This document shows positions 45,085 through 53,818 of a stretch of 64,000 bases of DNA, in pieces. The translations under genes were made by a program, and so were the position numbers. The stretch covers positions 22,524 through 86,523 of the forward strand of contig JANLPG010000078.1 in the NCBI GenBank assembly GCA_031367105.1, in the 5' to 3' direction. This stretch comes from Palsa-1233 sp031367105 (GTDB taxonomy: Bacteria > Gemmatimonadota > Gemmatimonadetes > Gemmatimonadales > GWC2-71-9). A model generated the notes under the pieces. The model ran no database searches. It was given only the letters and a program-made list of their open reading frames with translations, and had not been told where the DNA came from. The first letter of the stretch is position 1, and every line of letters starts with the position of its first letter.

Positions 45085-46023
45085 ATGCCAGACCGCCCCC
45101 CCCTGCAGACGATCGCGATCACCGGAGCAACCGGGATGATCGGGCGGGCGCTTATGGGCTTGCTCAAGGCGCAGGGCTGCACCGCGATTCCGATCTCCCG
45201 GGGCGTGGTGGAGGGCGGAATCCGCTGGGACCCGGCCCGCGGCGTTCTCGATCCTCGCGCCCTTGAAGGCGTGGAGGCCGTGGTCCACCTGGCGGGCGAA
45301 AATATCGCCGGTGCTCGCTGGACCAAAGCCCGGAAGCGGGAGCTGCGCGATTCGCGGATCGCTCCCACTCGCCTGCTTGCGAAGACGCTGGGCGGGCTGT
45401 CGCAGCCACCCAGGGTCCTGGTCAGCGCCTCGGCGGTCGGGATCTATGGCGACCGGGGGGAGGAGCAGCTCGACGAAACCTCGGCGCTCGGCACGGACTT
45501 CCTCGGCACGTTGGCGCGGGAGTGGGAGGAGGCAGCCGATCCTGCGCGGGCCGCAGGAATCCGGGTGGTCCACCCGCGATTTGGTGTGGTGCTCTCGTCA
45601 ACCGGAGGCGCGCTCGCCCGACTCCTCCCACCGTTCCGGCTTGGGCTCGGCGGACCGGTGGGCAGTGGTCGGCAATGGCTGGCCTGGATCGCGATCGCCG
45701 ACGCCGTTGGGGTGATCGAACACCTCCTTGCGCGGAATGAGCTTTCGGGTCCAGTGAACGCCGTCGCACCGCAGCAAGTCACCAACGCCCAGTTCGGGAA
45801 GGCGCTCGGCACGGTGCTGCACCGCCCGGCCATTGTTCCGCTTCCGGCCCTGGTCCTGAAACTGGCATTTGGAGAAATGGCCGAGGCGACCCTGCTTGCA
45901 AGCCAAAGAGTGATTCCCGGGGTACTCCAGTCAAGCGGGTACGGGTACCGTTACCCGGTCCTGGACTCGGCGCTCCGCGCCGTGGTCGACGGAGCGGAAA
46001 CGCCAAGCTCGGAGCATCAATGA
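45085..46023 (+). CDS. TIGR01777 (YfcH) family NAD-binding epimerase-like protein
   Basis: 312 residues. The N-terminal nucleotide motif is IAITGATGMIGRALMGLL. Family marks are VVHLAGENIAGARWTKARKR, VLVSASAVGIYGDRGEE and RFGVVLSSTGGALARLLPP, with GSGRQWLAWIAIADAVGVI after them. The physiological role of this family is not settled. GGAG six bases before the ATG supports the start, and a TAGAAT box at 45056-45061 could be its -10 element. The TGA overlaps the next gene by 4 nt in a three-gene operon. Confidence 0.92.
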   Translation: MPDRPPLQTIAITGATGMIGRALMGLLKAQGCTAIPISRGVVEGGIRWDPARGVLDPRALEGVEAVVHLAGENIAGARWTKARKRELRDSRIAPTRLLAKTLGGLSQPPRVLVSASAVGIYGDRGEEQLDETSALGTDFLGTLAREWEEAADPARAAGIRVVHPRFGVVLSSTGGALARLLPPFRLGLGGPVGSGRQWLAWIAIADAVGVIEHLLARNELSGPVNAVAPQQVTNAQFGKALGTVLHRPAIVPLPALVLKLAFGEMAEATLLASQRVIPGVLQSSGYGYRYPVLDSALRAVVDGAETPSSEHQ

Positions 46024-46502
46024 GCTATCGACTGGAGCAGATCCAGGTCGTCGGGGGGACTCTCGAGGACGTCTTTGCCTTCTTCAAGACGCCGAACAAC
46101 CTCGAGCTGCTCACCCCGGCCTTCCTCGGCTTCACTGTGCTCCGTGCGAGCGATCACGAAGTCCGACTGGGAACGACCATCGACTACCGCCTGACGCTCC
46201 ACGGACTTCCGCTTCGTTGGTCATCCCGCATCAGTGAATTTGTCGAGGGGGAAATGTTCGTCGATGAGATGACATCGGGCCCCTACCGACGCTGGTACCA
46301 TCGTCACCTCTTTCGCGAGGTTCCTGGCGGCGTCGAGATCGGGGACATCGTCGAGTACGAACTGCCACTGGGCCCGGTAGGGCGACTTGCGCGCCTGCTC
46401 TTCGTGCGGCGTCAGCTCGAGGTCATTTTTTCCTTCCGGCGCGCAGCCATTGCCGCGCGCTTCCCTTCGGCCTCACAACTGACCTCCCCGGCGGTACCAT
46501 GA
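46020..46502 (+). CDS. SRPBCC-family ligand-binding protein
   Basis: 160 residues. A START/Bet v1-like fold is suggested by LEDVFAFFKTPNNLELLTPA, FLGFTVLRASDHEVRLGTTI, LRWSSRISEFVEGEMFVDEM and a C-terminal helix (RRQLEVIFSFRRAAIAARF). Such proteins bind hydrophobic ligands and are often encoded next to YfcH-type epimerases. Overlaps of 4 nt on both sides tie it to the epimerase and DUF2177 genes. Confidence 0.87.
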   Translation: MSYRLEQIQVVGGTLEDVFAFFKTPNNLELLTPAFLGFTVLRASDHEVRLGTTIDYRLTLHGLPLRWSSRISEFVEGEMFVDEMTSGPYRRWYHRHLFREVPGGVEIGDIVEYELPLGPVGRLARLLFVRRQLEVIFSFRRAAIAARFPSASQLTSPAVP

Positions 46503-46915
46503 CGTTGTCGCTCTTCCTGCGCGCCTACGCTGCGGCCCTCGTGACCTGCTTCGCGCTCGATCTGGTCTGGCTGGGACTGGTGGCCCGGACGTTTTATCAG
46601 CAACAACTCGGAACACTGATGCGTCCCGACGTTCGCTGGGCGCCGGCGATCCTCTTCTACCTCATCTACGTCGGGGCGGTGGTCGCGCTTGTGGTGGTGC
46701 CGGCGGTGGAACGACAGTCGTTGAGCCGCGCATTGCTGATGGGCGGATTGCTGGGGCTGGCGGCCTATGCGGCGTACGACCTGACCTCGCTCGCGTTGAT
46801 TCGCGACTATCCCACCAAGGTTGCGCTTGTCGACCTCGCTTGGGGAACCACGCTGACGGCAACGGTAGCGGCGGTGAGTTACTTGGTGACGCGAGGGATG
46901 CTGTCAGCGCACTAG
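46499..46915 (+). CDS. DUF2177 family integral membrane protein
   Basis: 138 residues with four membrane helices. Family marks are FALDLVWLGLVARTFYQQQL, AILFYLIYVGAVVALVVVP, LGLAAYAAYDLTSLALIRD and LVDLAWGTTLTATVAAVSY. The function of DUF2177 is unknown. It is the third gene of the operon with the epimerase and SRPBCC genes; the three likely act together on a membrane-derived or lipid-like molecule, by context only. After its stop lie about 210 bp without a gene that I can support. Confidence 0.9.
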   Translation: MTLSLFLRAYAAALVTCFALDLVWLGLVARTFYQQQLGTLMRPDVRWAPAILFYLIYVGAVVALVVVPAVERQSLSRALLMGGLLGLAAYAAYDLTSLALIRDYPTKVALVDLAWGTTLTATVAAVSYLVTRGMLSAH

Positions 46916-47123
46916 GTGACACGAAATCCGGGGGCGGAGTCCCCGGAGCACTGCCCGAGACTCGAGAGCGCCCGTCGCCGCGTCCTCGGAAGGGGGCCAG
47001 CGTGAGTTTCCGTCGCTGGGTGCTTGGCGCTGCCCGCGCCGTCCCTCCCGAACGGCTCGAGAGGCCCCATACGCGACCGCTAGCAACACCCCCGAGAGGC
47101 GGGTCACGGTCTGGGCTGTACGG

Positions 47124-49895
47124 GTGGTGCGCCGCGCCGAGCCGCTCCATATTCCTCCGCTGGCGATCGCACGCCCTACCCGCCGCGGTCAGCGTCCCTC
47201 ACGTACCTCGCAGCCGGAGCGTTCCCCACTGCCGACCACCTGTGCCAAATGCGGTACACCCACCCCACCAGACGCGATCTTCTGCAGTCGGTGTGGTCTG
47301 AACTTCACGTTAGAGCAGGCGGCCGGACGGTCGAGTGTCGTGGCGGCAGACCACGATGCCATCCAGACCCTCAACTCGGCCCTTGCCGGCCGCTATCTCG
47401 TCGCGCGGGAGCTTGGACGGGGGGGGATGGCGACGGTGTACCTGGCGGAAGACCTCAAGCACGGGCGCGAGGTCGCCATCAAGGTTCTGCTCCCCGAACT
47501 GGCTGCCTCGATCGGCGCCGAGCGGTTCGAGCGAGAGATCCGGCTGGCCGCGAAGCTCCAGCATCCGCATATCCTTGGCCTCTATGACTCCGGGGTCGCG
47601 CACTCCCTGATGTATTACGTCATGCCGTTTGTGAAGGGGGAGTCGCTCCGCGATCGACTGGACCGCGAGGGTCAGTTGCCCGTCGAAGACGCGATCCGGA
47701 TCACGCTGGAGGTCGCTGACGCGCTCGGCTTCGCGCACGCGCAAGGGGTCGTCCACCGTGACATCAAACCCGAGAACATCCTGCTCTCCGGCGGACACGC
47801 GCTGGTCGCAGACTTCGGCATCGCCCGCGCCGTCAGCGAGGCAGGCGGGTCGAAATTGACCCAGACGGGGATGGCCATCGGCACACCGGTGTACATGGCG
47901 CCCGAACAGGCAGCAGGGGAAGTGGTCGGACCAAGTGCCGACCTCTACAGTCTCGGATGCATGACCTATGAAATGCTCGCTGGCGAACCTCCCTTCACGG
48001 GGAAGAACGCCATGGCCATTATGGCGCGACACGCCCTGGAACAGGTACCGAGCATCCGGATCGTGCGGAGCGCCGTCCCCGAGGAGATCGAGGAGGCAAT
48101 TTTCGCCGTGATGGGGAAGGTGCCAGCCGATCGGCCTCAAACGGCGGCCGCCTACACGGAAATGATGGGGATGCCGTTTGGTGCAACGGCAACATTGCGC
48201 GCGCGCTCGACTGGCAGCACTCGACGGGCGACGTCGGCGTTCGGCGTCGTGAGCGCCGAAAGTCGCCCCTTCTGGCGTCGACCAGCCGTGGTGGGACTTG
48301 CCGTGCTGCTTGCCGCGGCGGGATTGTTCGGAGCCTGGCGCCTGACCGGCGTGAGGAGCGTGGGCAAGGCAGGACCCGAGGCGCGTCGGCTCGCCGTGCT
48401 GTACTTCCAGGATCTGAGTCGGGACTCGTCCCTCCGCCCGCTCGCCGACGGGCTGACGGAGGAACTCATCCGCACACTTTCGACTGCCTCAAGCCTGACG
48501 ATCATCTCCCGGACAGGCGTCGAGCGCTTCCGAGGGAGCACAACGCCAGCGGACAGCATCTCTCGCCTCCTGCGTGCCGGGTATCTCGTTCGCGGGGATG
48601 TTGAAAAGGACGGCGGGCTGATCCGTGTCACCGTGCGGCTCGATGACGGCAGCGGAGTGAACCTCCGCCGGGCCAGCTTCACCGGGGCAGCCGGTAATCA
48701 ACTGGCGCTCCGCGATACCATCGCGGTGGTCGCCTCAGACCTCATTCGACAGCAACTGGGACAGGAGTTGCAGCTCAAGGAGCAACGGTTCCGCACGGAG
48801 AGCACAGAGGCCTGGCTGCTCCTGCAACGTGGCGAGCAATCGTGGAAGAGCGCCGAGGCGGCGCTTGCGCTGGGGGACAGCCCGGGCATCGAGGCGCATT
48901 TCTCGAGCGCAGATTCATTGTTCGCCCTCGCCGAACAAGCCGACCCGCTCTGGCCGGAGCCCGCCACGCGACGCGCCGTGTTGGCATATCGTGGGGCTCG
49001 GCTTGCCGGGCGTGACGCCGGGGTGATCGCCAAATGGATCGAGGTCGGGATCGCCCACGCGGAACGCGCCCTGGCGCTGGACAAGGACAATTCTGATGCG
49101 CTCGAGGCGCGCGGCAGTTTGCGCTACTTCGGATGGTTGTCGGGAATCGAGAGCGATCCCGCGCTGAAGGAAGCTTCCCTGGCGAGTGCGCGGAGCGATC
49201 TCGAACAGGCCACGACGTTGAATCGCAGCCAGGCTGGTGCATACGCGATGCTCTCCCACCTCTATTACCAGGTGGCCGATGCCACGACATCGGACGTGCT
49301 CATCGCGGCGCAACGTGCGTATGAAACCGACGAGTTTCTAGCGAACGCCAATGTGATCCTCTCGCGGATGTTCAACGCGAACTATGATCTCGGCCAGTTC
49401 GACAAGGCGGCGCAGTGGTGCGCCGAGGCGCGACGACGCTTTCCGAAGGATGTCCGTGCAATGCGCTGCCGCCTGTACCTGTTGACCACACGCGGTGAAA
49501 AACCAAATGTCACGGCGGCATGGGCGATTGCCGACTCCGCGGTCAGGCTGGTGCCGCCTTCGGCACAGCCGCTTGAGCGATTGACGGAGAACATGCTGGT
49601 GGCCGTGGTGTTGGCCAGGGCGTCCAAGGAGGGCCAGCGAGCGCTGGCCGACAGTGCCCGCAGCGTGGCGCGGCATTCCATCGGCGATCCGACGATCGAT
49701 CAGTTACGCGAACTCGCCTTCTTCGGCTCGTTTGTGTATGCCCAACTCGGCGATACCGACGAGGCAATCAAACTCTTGAAGGAGTACCTCGCCGCGAACC
49801 CGCAACGGGTGCAATCGATGCGCAACGACCCCGGCTGGTGGTTCAAGGACATCCAGGGGGACCCCAGGTTCCGCCGGTTGCTCGCGCTCAACTAG
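47124..49895 (+). CDS. Ser/Thr protein kinase with zinc ribbon, TolB-like domain and TPR region
   Basis: Up to 923 residues. The GTG at 47124 is the first in-frame start; a CTG at 47229 with GGAG upstream would give PTTCAKCGTP at the N-terminus, the usual beginning of such proteins. A zinc ribbon (CAKCGTPTPPDAIFCSRCG) leads to a complete kinase domain: GRGGMATVYLAED, AIKVLL, GVVHRDIKPENILL, VADFGIARAV and GTPVYMAPEQAAGE. One membrane helix (PAVVGLAVLLAAAGLFGAWR) follows at about 395-414. Outside are a TolB/FlgO-like domain (AVLYFQDLSRDSSLRPLADG) and about 330 helical residues with TPR character. It is a receptor-like kinase that links an outside signal to phosphorylation inside. Confidence 0.92.
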   Translation: MVRRAEPLHIPPLAIARPTRRGQRPSRTSQPERSPLPTTCAKCGTPTPPDAIFCSRCGLNFTLEQAAGRSSVVAADHDAIQTLNSALAGRYLVARELGRGGMATVYLAEDLKHGREVAIKVLLPELAASIGAERFEREIRLAAKLQHPHILGLYDSGVAHSLMYYVMPFVKGESLRDRLDREGQLPVEDAIRITLEVADALGFAHAQGVVHRDIKPENILLSGGHALVADFGIARAVSEAGGSKLTQTGMAIGTPVYMAPEQAAGEVVGPSADLYSLGCMTYEMLAGEPPFTGKNAMAIMARHALEQVPSIRIVRSAVPEEIEEAIFAVMGKVPADRPQTAAAYTEMMGMPFGATATLRARSTGSTRRATSAFGVVSAESRPFWRRPAVVGLAVLLAAAGLFGAWRLTGVRSVGKAGPEARRLAVLYFQDLSRDSSLRPLADGLTEELIRTLSTASSLTIISRTGVERFRGSTTPADSISRLLRAGYLVRGDVEKDGGLIRVTVRLDDGSGVNLRRASFTGAAGNQLALRDTIAVVASDLIRQQLGQELQLKEQRFRTESTEAWLLLQRGEQSWKSAEAALALGDSPGIEAHFSSADSLFALAEQADPLWPEPATRRAVLAYRGARLAGRDAGVIAKWIEVGIAHAERALALDKDNSDALEARGSLRYFGWLSGIESDPALKEASLASARSDLEQATTLNRSQAGAYAMLSHLYYQVADATTSDVLIAAQRAYETDEFLANANVILSRMFNANYDLGQFDKAAQWCAEARRRFPKDVRAMRCRLYLLTTRGEKPNVTAAWAIADSAVRLVPPSAQPLERLTENMLVAVVLARASKEGQRALADSARSVARHSIGDPTIDQLRELAFFGSFVYAQLGDTDEAIKLLKEYLAANPQRVQSMRNDPGWWFKDIQGDPRFRRLLALN

Positions 49896-50043
49896 CCCGG
49901 AAGGCCGGGAATCACGGCTCTCCCTCCGCTTCGCCTCTTGCGCACTCGCCCGTCAGCGAACACCTTGTCGGGTTGGTGATCGAACCCCTCCTCCGCCCCG
50001 CAGTCGAGATACTGGCACCCCTTCCGTCCGTTGAGGCCTTTTG

Positions 50044-51966
50044 ATGAATGCACCCCGGTGGTCCCGTCCTTCCGGCCTGCTCTGGCTTGCCCTGCTCGCC
50101 GCCTGCGGCGAGGGCTCGCGATCGGCGACCCTCCCTGCGGGTCCCGACGTCGCGGGAGCCACCAGACCCGGCGCGGCACTTATCGCACCGGTCCCGGGAA
50201 GCTGTGCCACGATCACTCAGCTCCAGGGACTCGCGACCACGGCCTACGGCGGTGCAACAACCGACCTCGGCACAGTCCTGACGAAGCTCAATGAGCTCGA
50301 CCACTCGGTGTTCAATCACCACTACGCCACTGCGAAGACGCAAGCTTTTAGCATCGTCGATTTCACCCTGACGAAGTACGCGTCGGGCACCCTGGGGGGA
50401 ACGACCGCAGATGTTGTGGCGTTCGTGAACACGGTATTCTGCTATGCCGGCCTGGCGATCTCGATTACTGACCCAGCAAATTCGTTCCTGATCTTCCCTG
50501 GCGATGCAGCCCAGATACTGGTCGCCAGCTCTGGCCTGGCTGGGGTCTCGCTTCCCGGGAACCCCGTGAGTGAAGCGACCCTGATCACCGTGGCACCTAT
50601 CCCCTTCCTACCAGGTGCTCCCGGGGCCGGACCGTTGTCGACGAAGCTCGATCAGTATCCTGGCTTCTTCCAGTTCAGTAAATCTTCCGAGACCGACGCA
50701 CCGTTTACTCAGCCCGTTGTCGTAGGGGTCTGCCCCGCCGCCTCGGTGCCGGCGGCGGTGCGGGGCCGCCTGCGCCTCGGTCACGACGCGAGCTACGGCT
50801 TCGAGTTGGCGGCATCGGCCGATGCCGGCTTTCTCGACTGCGCCGCAGTCGTCGCTCGCCTCGATGCGCCCAGCGGACTCTTCGCGCGTGCCGCAGGGCA
50901 ACTGGCCGCGCTGGTGCTGCCCCGAGTTGCCGCTGCGGCAACTTCGAGACTTGGATCGGGCGGCGTGGGTGGTACCGTGACCGAGCTGAGTCCGTTCGCC
51001 CCAGTCGATGAGATGGTCGCGCTCTCCGGTGGCGTCGGCGGAACGGTGACGGAGCTCATTCGCCTCGAGCCGAGCCTGCTGGCAGGGTGTCCGGTTGCCG
51101 AGGCACCAGCCGGCGCACCGCTCGACCCGGACTGCCGGCCGAACGTCAGACTACGGACGGCGTTAGGGACTCCGCTGCAAGGTGCACCGATCACCTTCGC
51201 GATTCAGACCGGAGGCGGGGCCGCAGCGGTACAGAACGCGACTGGCGGTTGTACTTTGCCGTTCGGCACCGAGGTCACGACGACCACCTCCCTGACCGGC
51301 CGCGCCATCGCCTGCTGGACGTTGGGTGCCATCCCCGGCAGTAATTCCCTTCTCGCGACGCCAGGAGTCGGCGGAGACGTCCCTGCAGGGGTGTCGTTCA
51401 GTCCGACCTCAGTACGCTATACCGCGACCGGTACGGCGGTCGAACTGGTTTCGTTCAATAGCTGTACCCCAGGTGGTTCTGGCGATGTGTTCAACGATCC
51501 GGCCAAGCCCCGTGCCTTCTGGATCCCCGACCCGGGGCAAGGCAAGACCATCAGGCAGGTCCAGCTCTACGTCTCGTCAGCCGGCAAGGCGAATGCTCCC
51601 GCGACCTATCGGCTGCGCCTGAGCATTCAACGAGGGTCGTTCGACCCGAGCGTGGCGCCGGCCTCCTTCACCTATGCCGAAGTCGTCCTCCGAGGGAACA
51701 ACAGCGAGACCAGCCCGGTGACGTTCGTGCTGAGTACGCCGGTTGTCGGAGCGGGTGGAACGAGTGCGTCGCCGGTGATGCTGCGACTTGATGCGCTGAA
51801 CAACCCGGATGGCGCCAGGCTGAGCTTCAATACCGGAACGTGCTCGCCGGGGAAGTCGTGCCGGCCACCGTCGACGTGCAACGTCACCGAAGTGAGTAGC
51901 CCGCTGCCGTATCCGGCGGGCACCAACTATCGAAAGAGTGTCGCGATCAACGTGCTCGGCAACTAG
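50044..51966 (+). CDS. Large secreted lipoprotein with an Ig-like (Big-1 type) domain
   Basis: 640 residues from the ATG at 50044, with GAGG seven bases upstream. The signal GLLWLALLAAC ends in a lipidated Cys. The middle shows a near-exact internal repeat, GGVGGTVTELSPFAP and GGVGGTVTELIRLEP, about 30 residues apart. A Big-1/invasin-like Ig module follows (VRLRTALGTPLQGAPITFAI, then LTGRAIACWTLGAIPGSN), and a C-terminal strand-rich domain (IRQVQLYVSSAGKANAPATY). Several Cys may form disulfides. It is probably exposed on the cell surface. I do not recognise the first 300 residues. A long perfect hairpin follows the stop. Confidence 0.8.
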   Translation: MNAPRWSRPSGLLWLALLAACGEGSRSATLPAGPDVAGATRPGAALIAPVPGSCATITQLQGLATTAYGGATTDLGTVLTKLNELDHSVFNHHYATAKTQAFSIVDFTLTKYASGTLGGTTADVVAFVNTVFCYAGLAISITDPANSFLIFPGDAAQILVASSGLAGVSLPGNPVSEATLITVAPIPFLPGAPGAGPLSTKLDQYPGFFQFSKSSETDAPFTQPVVVGVCPAASVPAAVRGRLRLGHDASYGFELAASADAGFLDCAAVVARLDAPSGLFARAAGQLAALVLPRVAAAATSRLGSGGVGGTVTELSPFAPVDEMVALSGGVGGTVTELIRLEPSLLAGCPVAEAPAGAPLDPDCRPNVRLRTALGTPLQGAPITFAIQTGGGAAAVQNATGGCTLPFGTEVTTTTSLTGRAIACWTLGAIPGSNSLLATPGVGGDVPAGVSFSPTSVRYTATGTAVELVSFNSCTPGGSGDVFNDPAKPRAFWIPDPGQGKTIRQVQLYVSSAGKANAPATYRLRLSIQRGSFDPSVAPASFTYAEVVLRGNNSETSPVTFVLSTPVVGAGGTSASPVMLRLDALNNPDGARLSFNTGTCSPGKSCRPPSTCNVTEVSSPLPYPAGTNYRKSVAINVLGN

Positions 51967-51980
51967 GGCTGCGCTAGTCA

Positions 51981-52025
51981 CGCAACAGCAGGGCCGGGCA
52001 GCGATTGCCCGGCCCTGCTGTTGCG
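51981..52025. terminator. 20-bp perfect hairpin terminator
   Basis: CGCAACAGCAGGGCCGGGCA pairs without a mismatch with its complement at 52006-52025 across a 5-base loop (GCGAT). It follows the secreted lipoprotein gene by 15 bp and stands between it and the multiheme cytochrome operon. There is no T run, so it may work as a mRNA-end stabiliser or as a factor-assisted terminator. Confidence 0.8.
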
Positions 52026-52117
52026 TGGTGGCCGAGCTCACCGTCAGGATGGGGTCCCTGCGACTGTAGCTCTAAAGGACGAGGTCCGCGGATCTCTACC
52101 CTCCGGACTAATACCTA

Positions 52118-52150
52118 CTTCCTCACGATCTCTTCACAATCTCTTCATCT
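52118..52150 (+). promoter_or_regulatory. Three 11-bp direct repeats, candidate response-regulator site
   Basis: Three adjacent 11-mers read CTTCCTCACGA, TCTCTTCACAA and TCTCTTCATCT; the last two differ at only two positions. They lie about 100 bp before the first gene of the multiheme cytochrome operon. Tandem 11-bp spacing is how OmpR/PhoB-type regulators bind DNA. The rest of the 51967-52252 gap holds the hairpin and no gene. I could not fix -35 and -10 boxes. Confidence 0.4.
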
Positions 52151-52252
52151 ACGGGGTGGCATTCTCCTACCGTGAATCACCAGTCGCACGATCAGGACTG
52201 GTACTGTGCCGGCAGGCCTTGCAACACGGCGATTGGGTTCCTGGAGGAACCG

Positions 52253-53809
52253 ATGTCCATAAATGGTTTGCGTCCCGCCCGAGTTCTCGCCCTGCTGCTC
52301 CTCGTAGCGGGCTGCGGTTCCACCGACATCGTCTATCGCGATCGTGCCCCCTTCAACCCGGCACCGGATGTCGCAAGCGGACTGCTTGGCTACTACACGG
52401 TGAGCAGCAAGCAGACGACGTGCGGCAACTGTCACTCGGGTCACCAAGCGGACTGGTCGAAGACCCATCACGCCAAGGCCTACGCCACCCTGGTTGGCAA
52501 TGCTGGTGCGAGCAAGACCTGCTACGCCTGTCACACGGTATCGGCAAACGGCAATGGCCTGACGGCACCAGCCGGCTGGGATATGACGCCAGATCCGGGT
52601 TACCAGGACGTGCAGTGTGAGAGCTGCCACGGGCCCGGCACCGAACACGTCAAGCTCCCGGACAACAAGGCAAAGTGGCCACTGGCGCGGTTGACGCTCA
52701 CCAAGGCGAGCGCCAGTTGTGCCGCGTGCCACACGGGCAAGCATACGCCCTTCGCGGAGCAGTGGGCGGCTTCGGGTCACTCGCAGATCATCACTTCGGC
52801 GGTCAGCAACGCCAACCCCGCGTGCAAGAATTGCCACGACGGCAAGACGGTGCTCAAGGCGTGGGGAGTGAATACCAACTACGTCGAGAAGGATTCCGCG
52901 GCGTTCTCGGCGACGACCTGCGCCGTCTGCCACAACCCACACGGATCGACGAACGACCACCAACTCCGCTTTCCGATCAACAATCCTGACCCGGACCAGA
53001 ACCTCTGCATGAAGTGCCACCTGCGTCGGGGTGAACCAGTCCCCGGTGGGTACGGCAGCTCGCCTCACGCGCCACAGGGCTTCGTTCTGCTGGGGCTGGG
53101 CGGCTATCGACCGGCGGGAGTGGCCATCGATTCGCTGATCACGCTGACGACTCACGCCTCGCTGGCGAATCCGAAGCTGTGTGCCGGATGCCACGTTCAG
53201 GCGTTCGACGTAACCGACCCTGCGACTGGCAGCTTCGTCTTCCACTCGACGGGCCACCTGTTCAAGGCGATCCCCTGCTTCGACAGCGGCGGGCTGCCGA
53301 CGGCCGACACGACCTGCGCCTTCGCACCTCCGGCACGCAGTTTCAAGTCGTGCACCGGCTCGGGTTGCCACGCCACCGAGGCAATTGCCGCCGGCCGTCT
53401 GGCCGGGATCCGCGCCGACCTGAAAGTCCTGGCCGATCAGATCTGGATCGACAACAATAAGAACGGCGCGATCGACGCCGCACCGGCAGACGCCGGCTAT
53501 CTGGCGATCATCAAGCGCGACCGCCCCGCCGAGTTGTCGAATTCCACGGTCATCACCCCCGCACTCGGAGCGAAGTTCAACGTCTACACCTTCGGTGAAG
53601 GCCGCTATGCCAATGGCGACAAGTCGCGCGGAGTGCACAACCCGTTCCTGGCAAGGGCCCTGCTGGCCGCCAACATCACGGAACTGCGGACGGCCTATGC
53701 CTTGCCGGCACCACCTGCAGAGGTTCAGATCGAGGTAGCCAAGGCACTCAGCGACGCCAAGGCGCGCTCGCCGAACTTCATCCGCGAGTCATCGAGCCTG
53801 CAGAAGTAG
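52253..53809 (+). CDS. Multiheme c-type cytochrome lipoprotein (8 CxxCH plus one CX4CH)
   Basis: 518 residues from the ATG at 52253, with GGAGG five bases upstream. The signal VLALLLLVAGC places lipidation at Cys21. Eight CxxCH heme motifs follow (CGNCH, CYACH, CESCH, CAACH, CKNCH, CAVCH, CMKCH, CAGCH), then a CX4CH form, CTGSGCH. The start of the mature part (YYTVSSKQTTCGNCHSGHQA) and the CAVCHNPHGSTNDHQL unit are of the doubled-CxxCH type. There is no CxxCK catalytic heme, so a nitrite- or tetrathionate-reductase type active site is not evident. A heme-free C-terminal region of about 130 residues follows. It could face the periplasm or the cell surface as a terminal electron donor. First gene of the four-gene operon. 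Confidence 0.92.
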   Translation: MSINGLRPARVLALLLLVAGCGSTDIVYRDRAPFNPAPDVASGLLGYYTVSSKQTTCGNCHSGHQADWSKTHHAKAYATLVGNAGASKTCYACHTVSANGNGLTAPAGWDMTPDPGYQDVQCESCHGPGTEHVKLPDNKAKWPLARLTLTKASASCAACHTGKHTPFAEQWAASGHSQIITSAVSNANPACKNCHDGKTVLKAWGVNTNYVEKDSAAFSATTCAVCHNPHGSTNDHQLRFPINNPDPDQNLCMKCHLRRGEPVPGGYGSSPHAPQGFVLLGLGGYRPAGVAIDSLITLTTHASLANPKLCAGCHVQAFDVTDPATGSFVFHSTGHLFKAIPCFDSGGLPTADTTCAFAPPARSFKSCTGSGCHATEAIAAGRLAGIRADLKVLADQIWIDNNKNGAIDAAPADAGYLAIIKRDRPAELSNSTVITPALGAKFNVYTFGEGRYANGDKSRGVHNPFLARALLAANITELRTAYALPAPPAEVQIEVAKALSDAKARSPNFIRESSSLQK

Positions 53810-53818
53810 CACTCGCAC

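Noticed and set aside
46916..47123. A small gene in the gap after the DUF2177 gene
   Set aside because: Open frames here are Arg/Pro-rich on both strands, lack a ribosome site and have no recognisable motif.
52253..53809. The octaheme lipoprotein as a nitrite or tetrathionate reductase
   Set aside because: No CxxCK or other special catalytic heme motif is present, and its neighbours are electron-transfer proteins.
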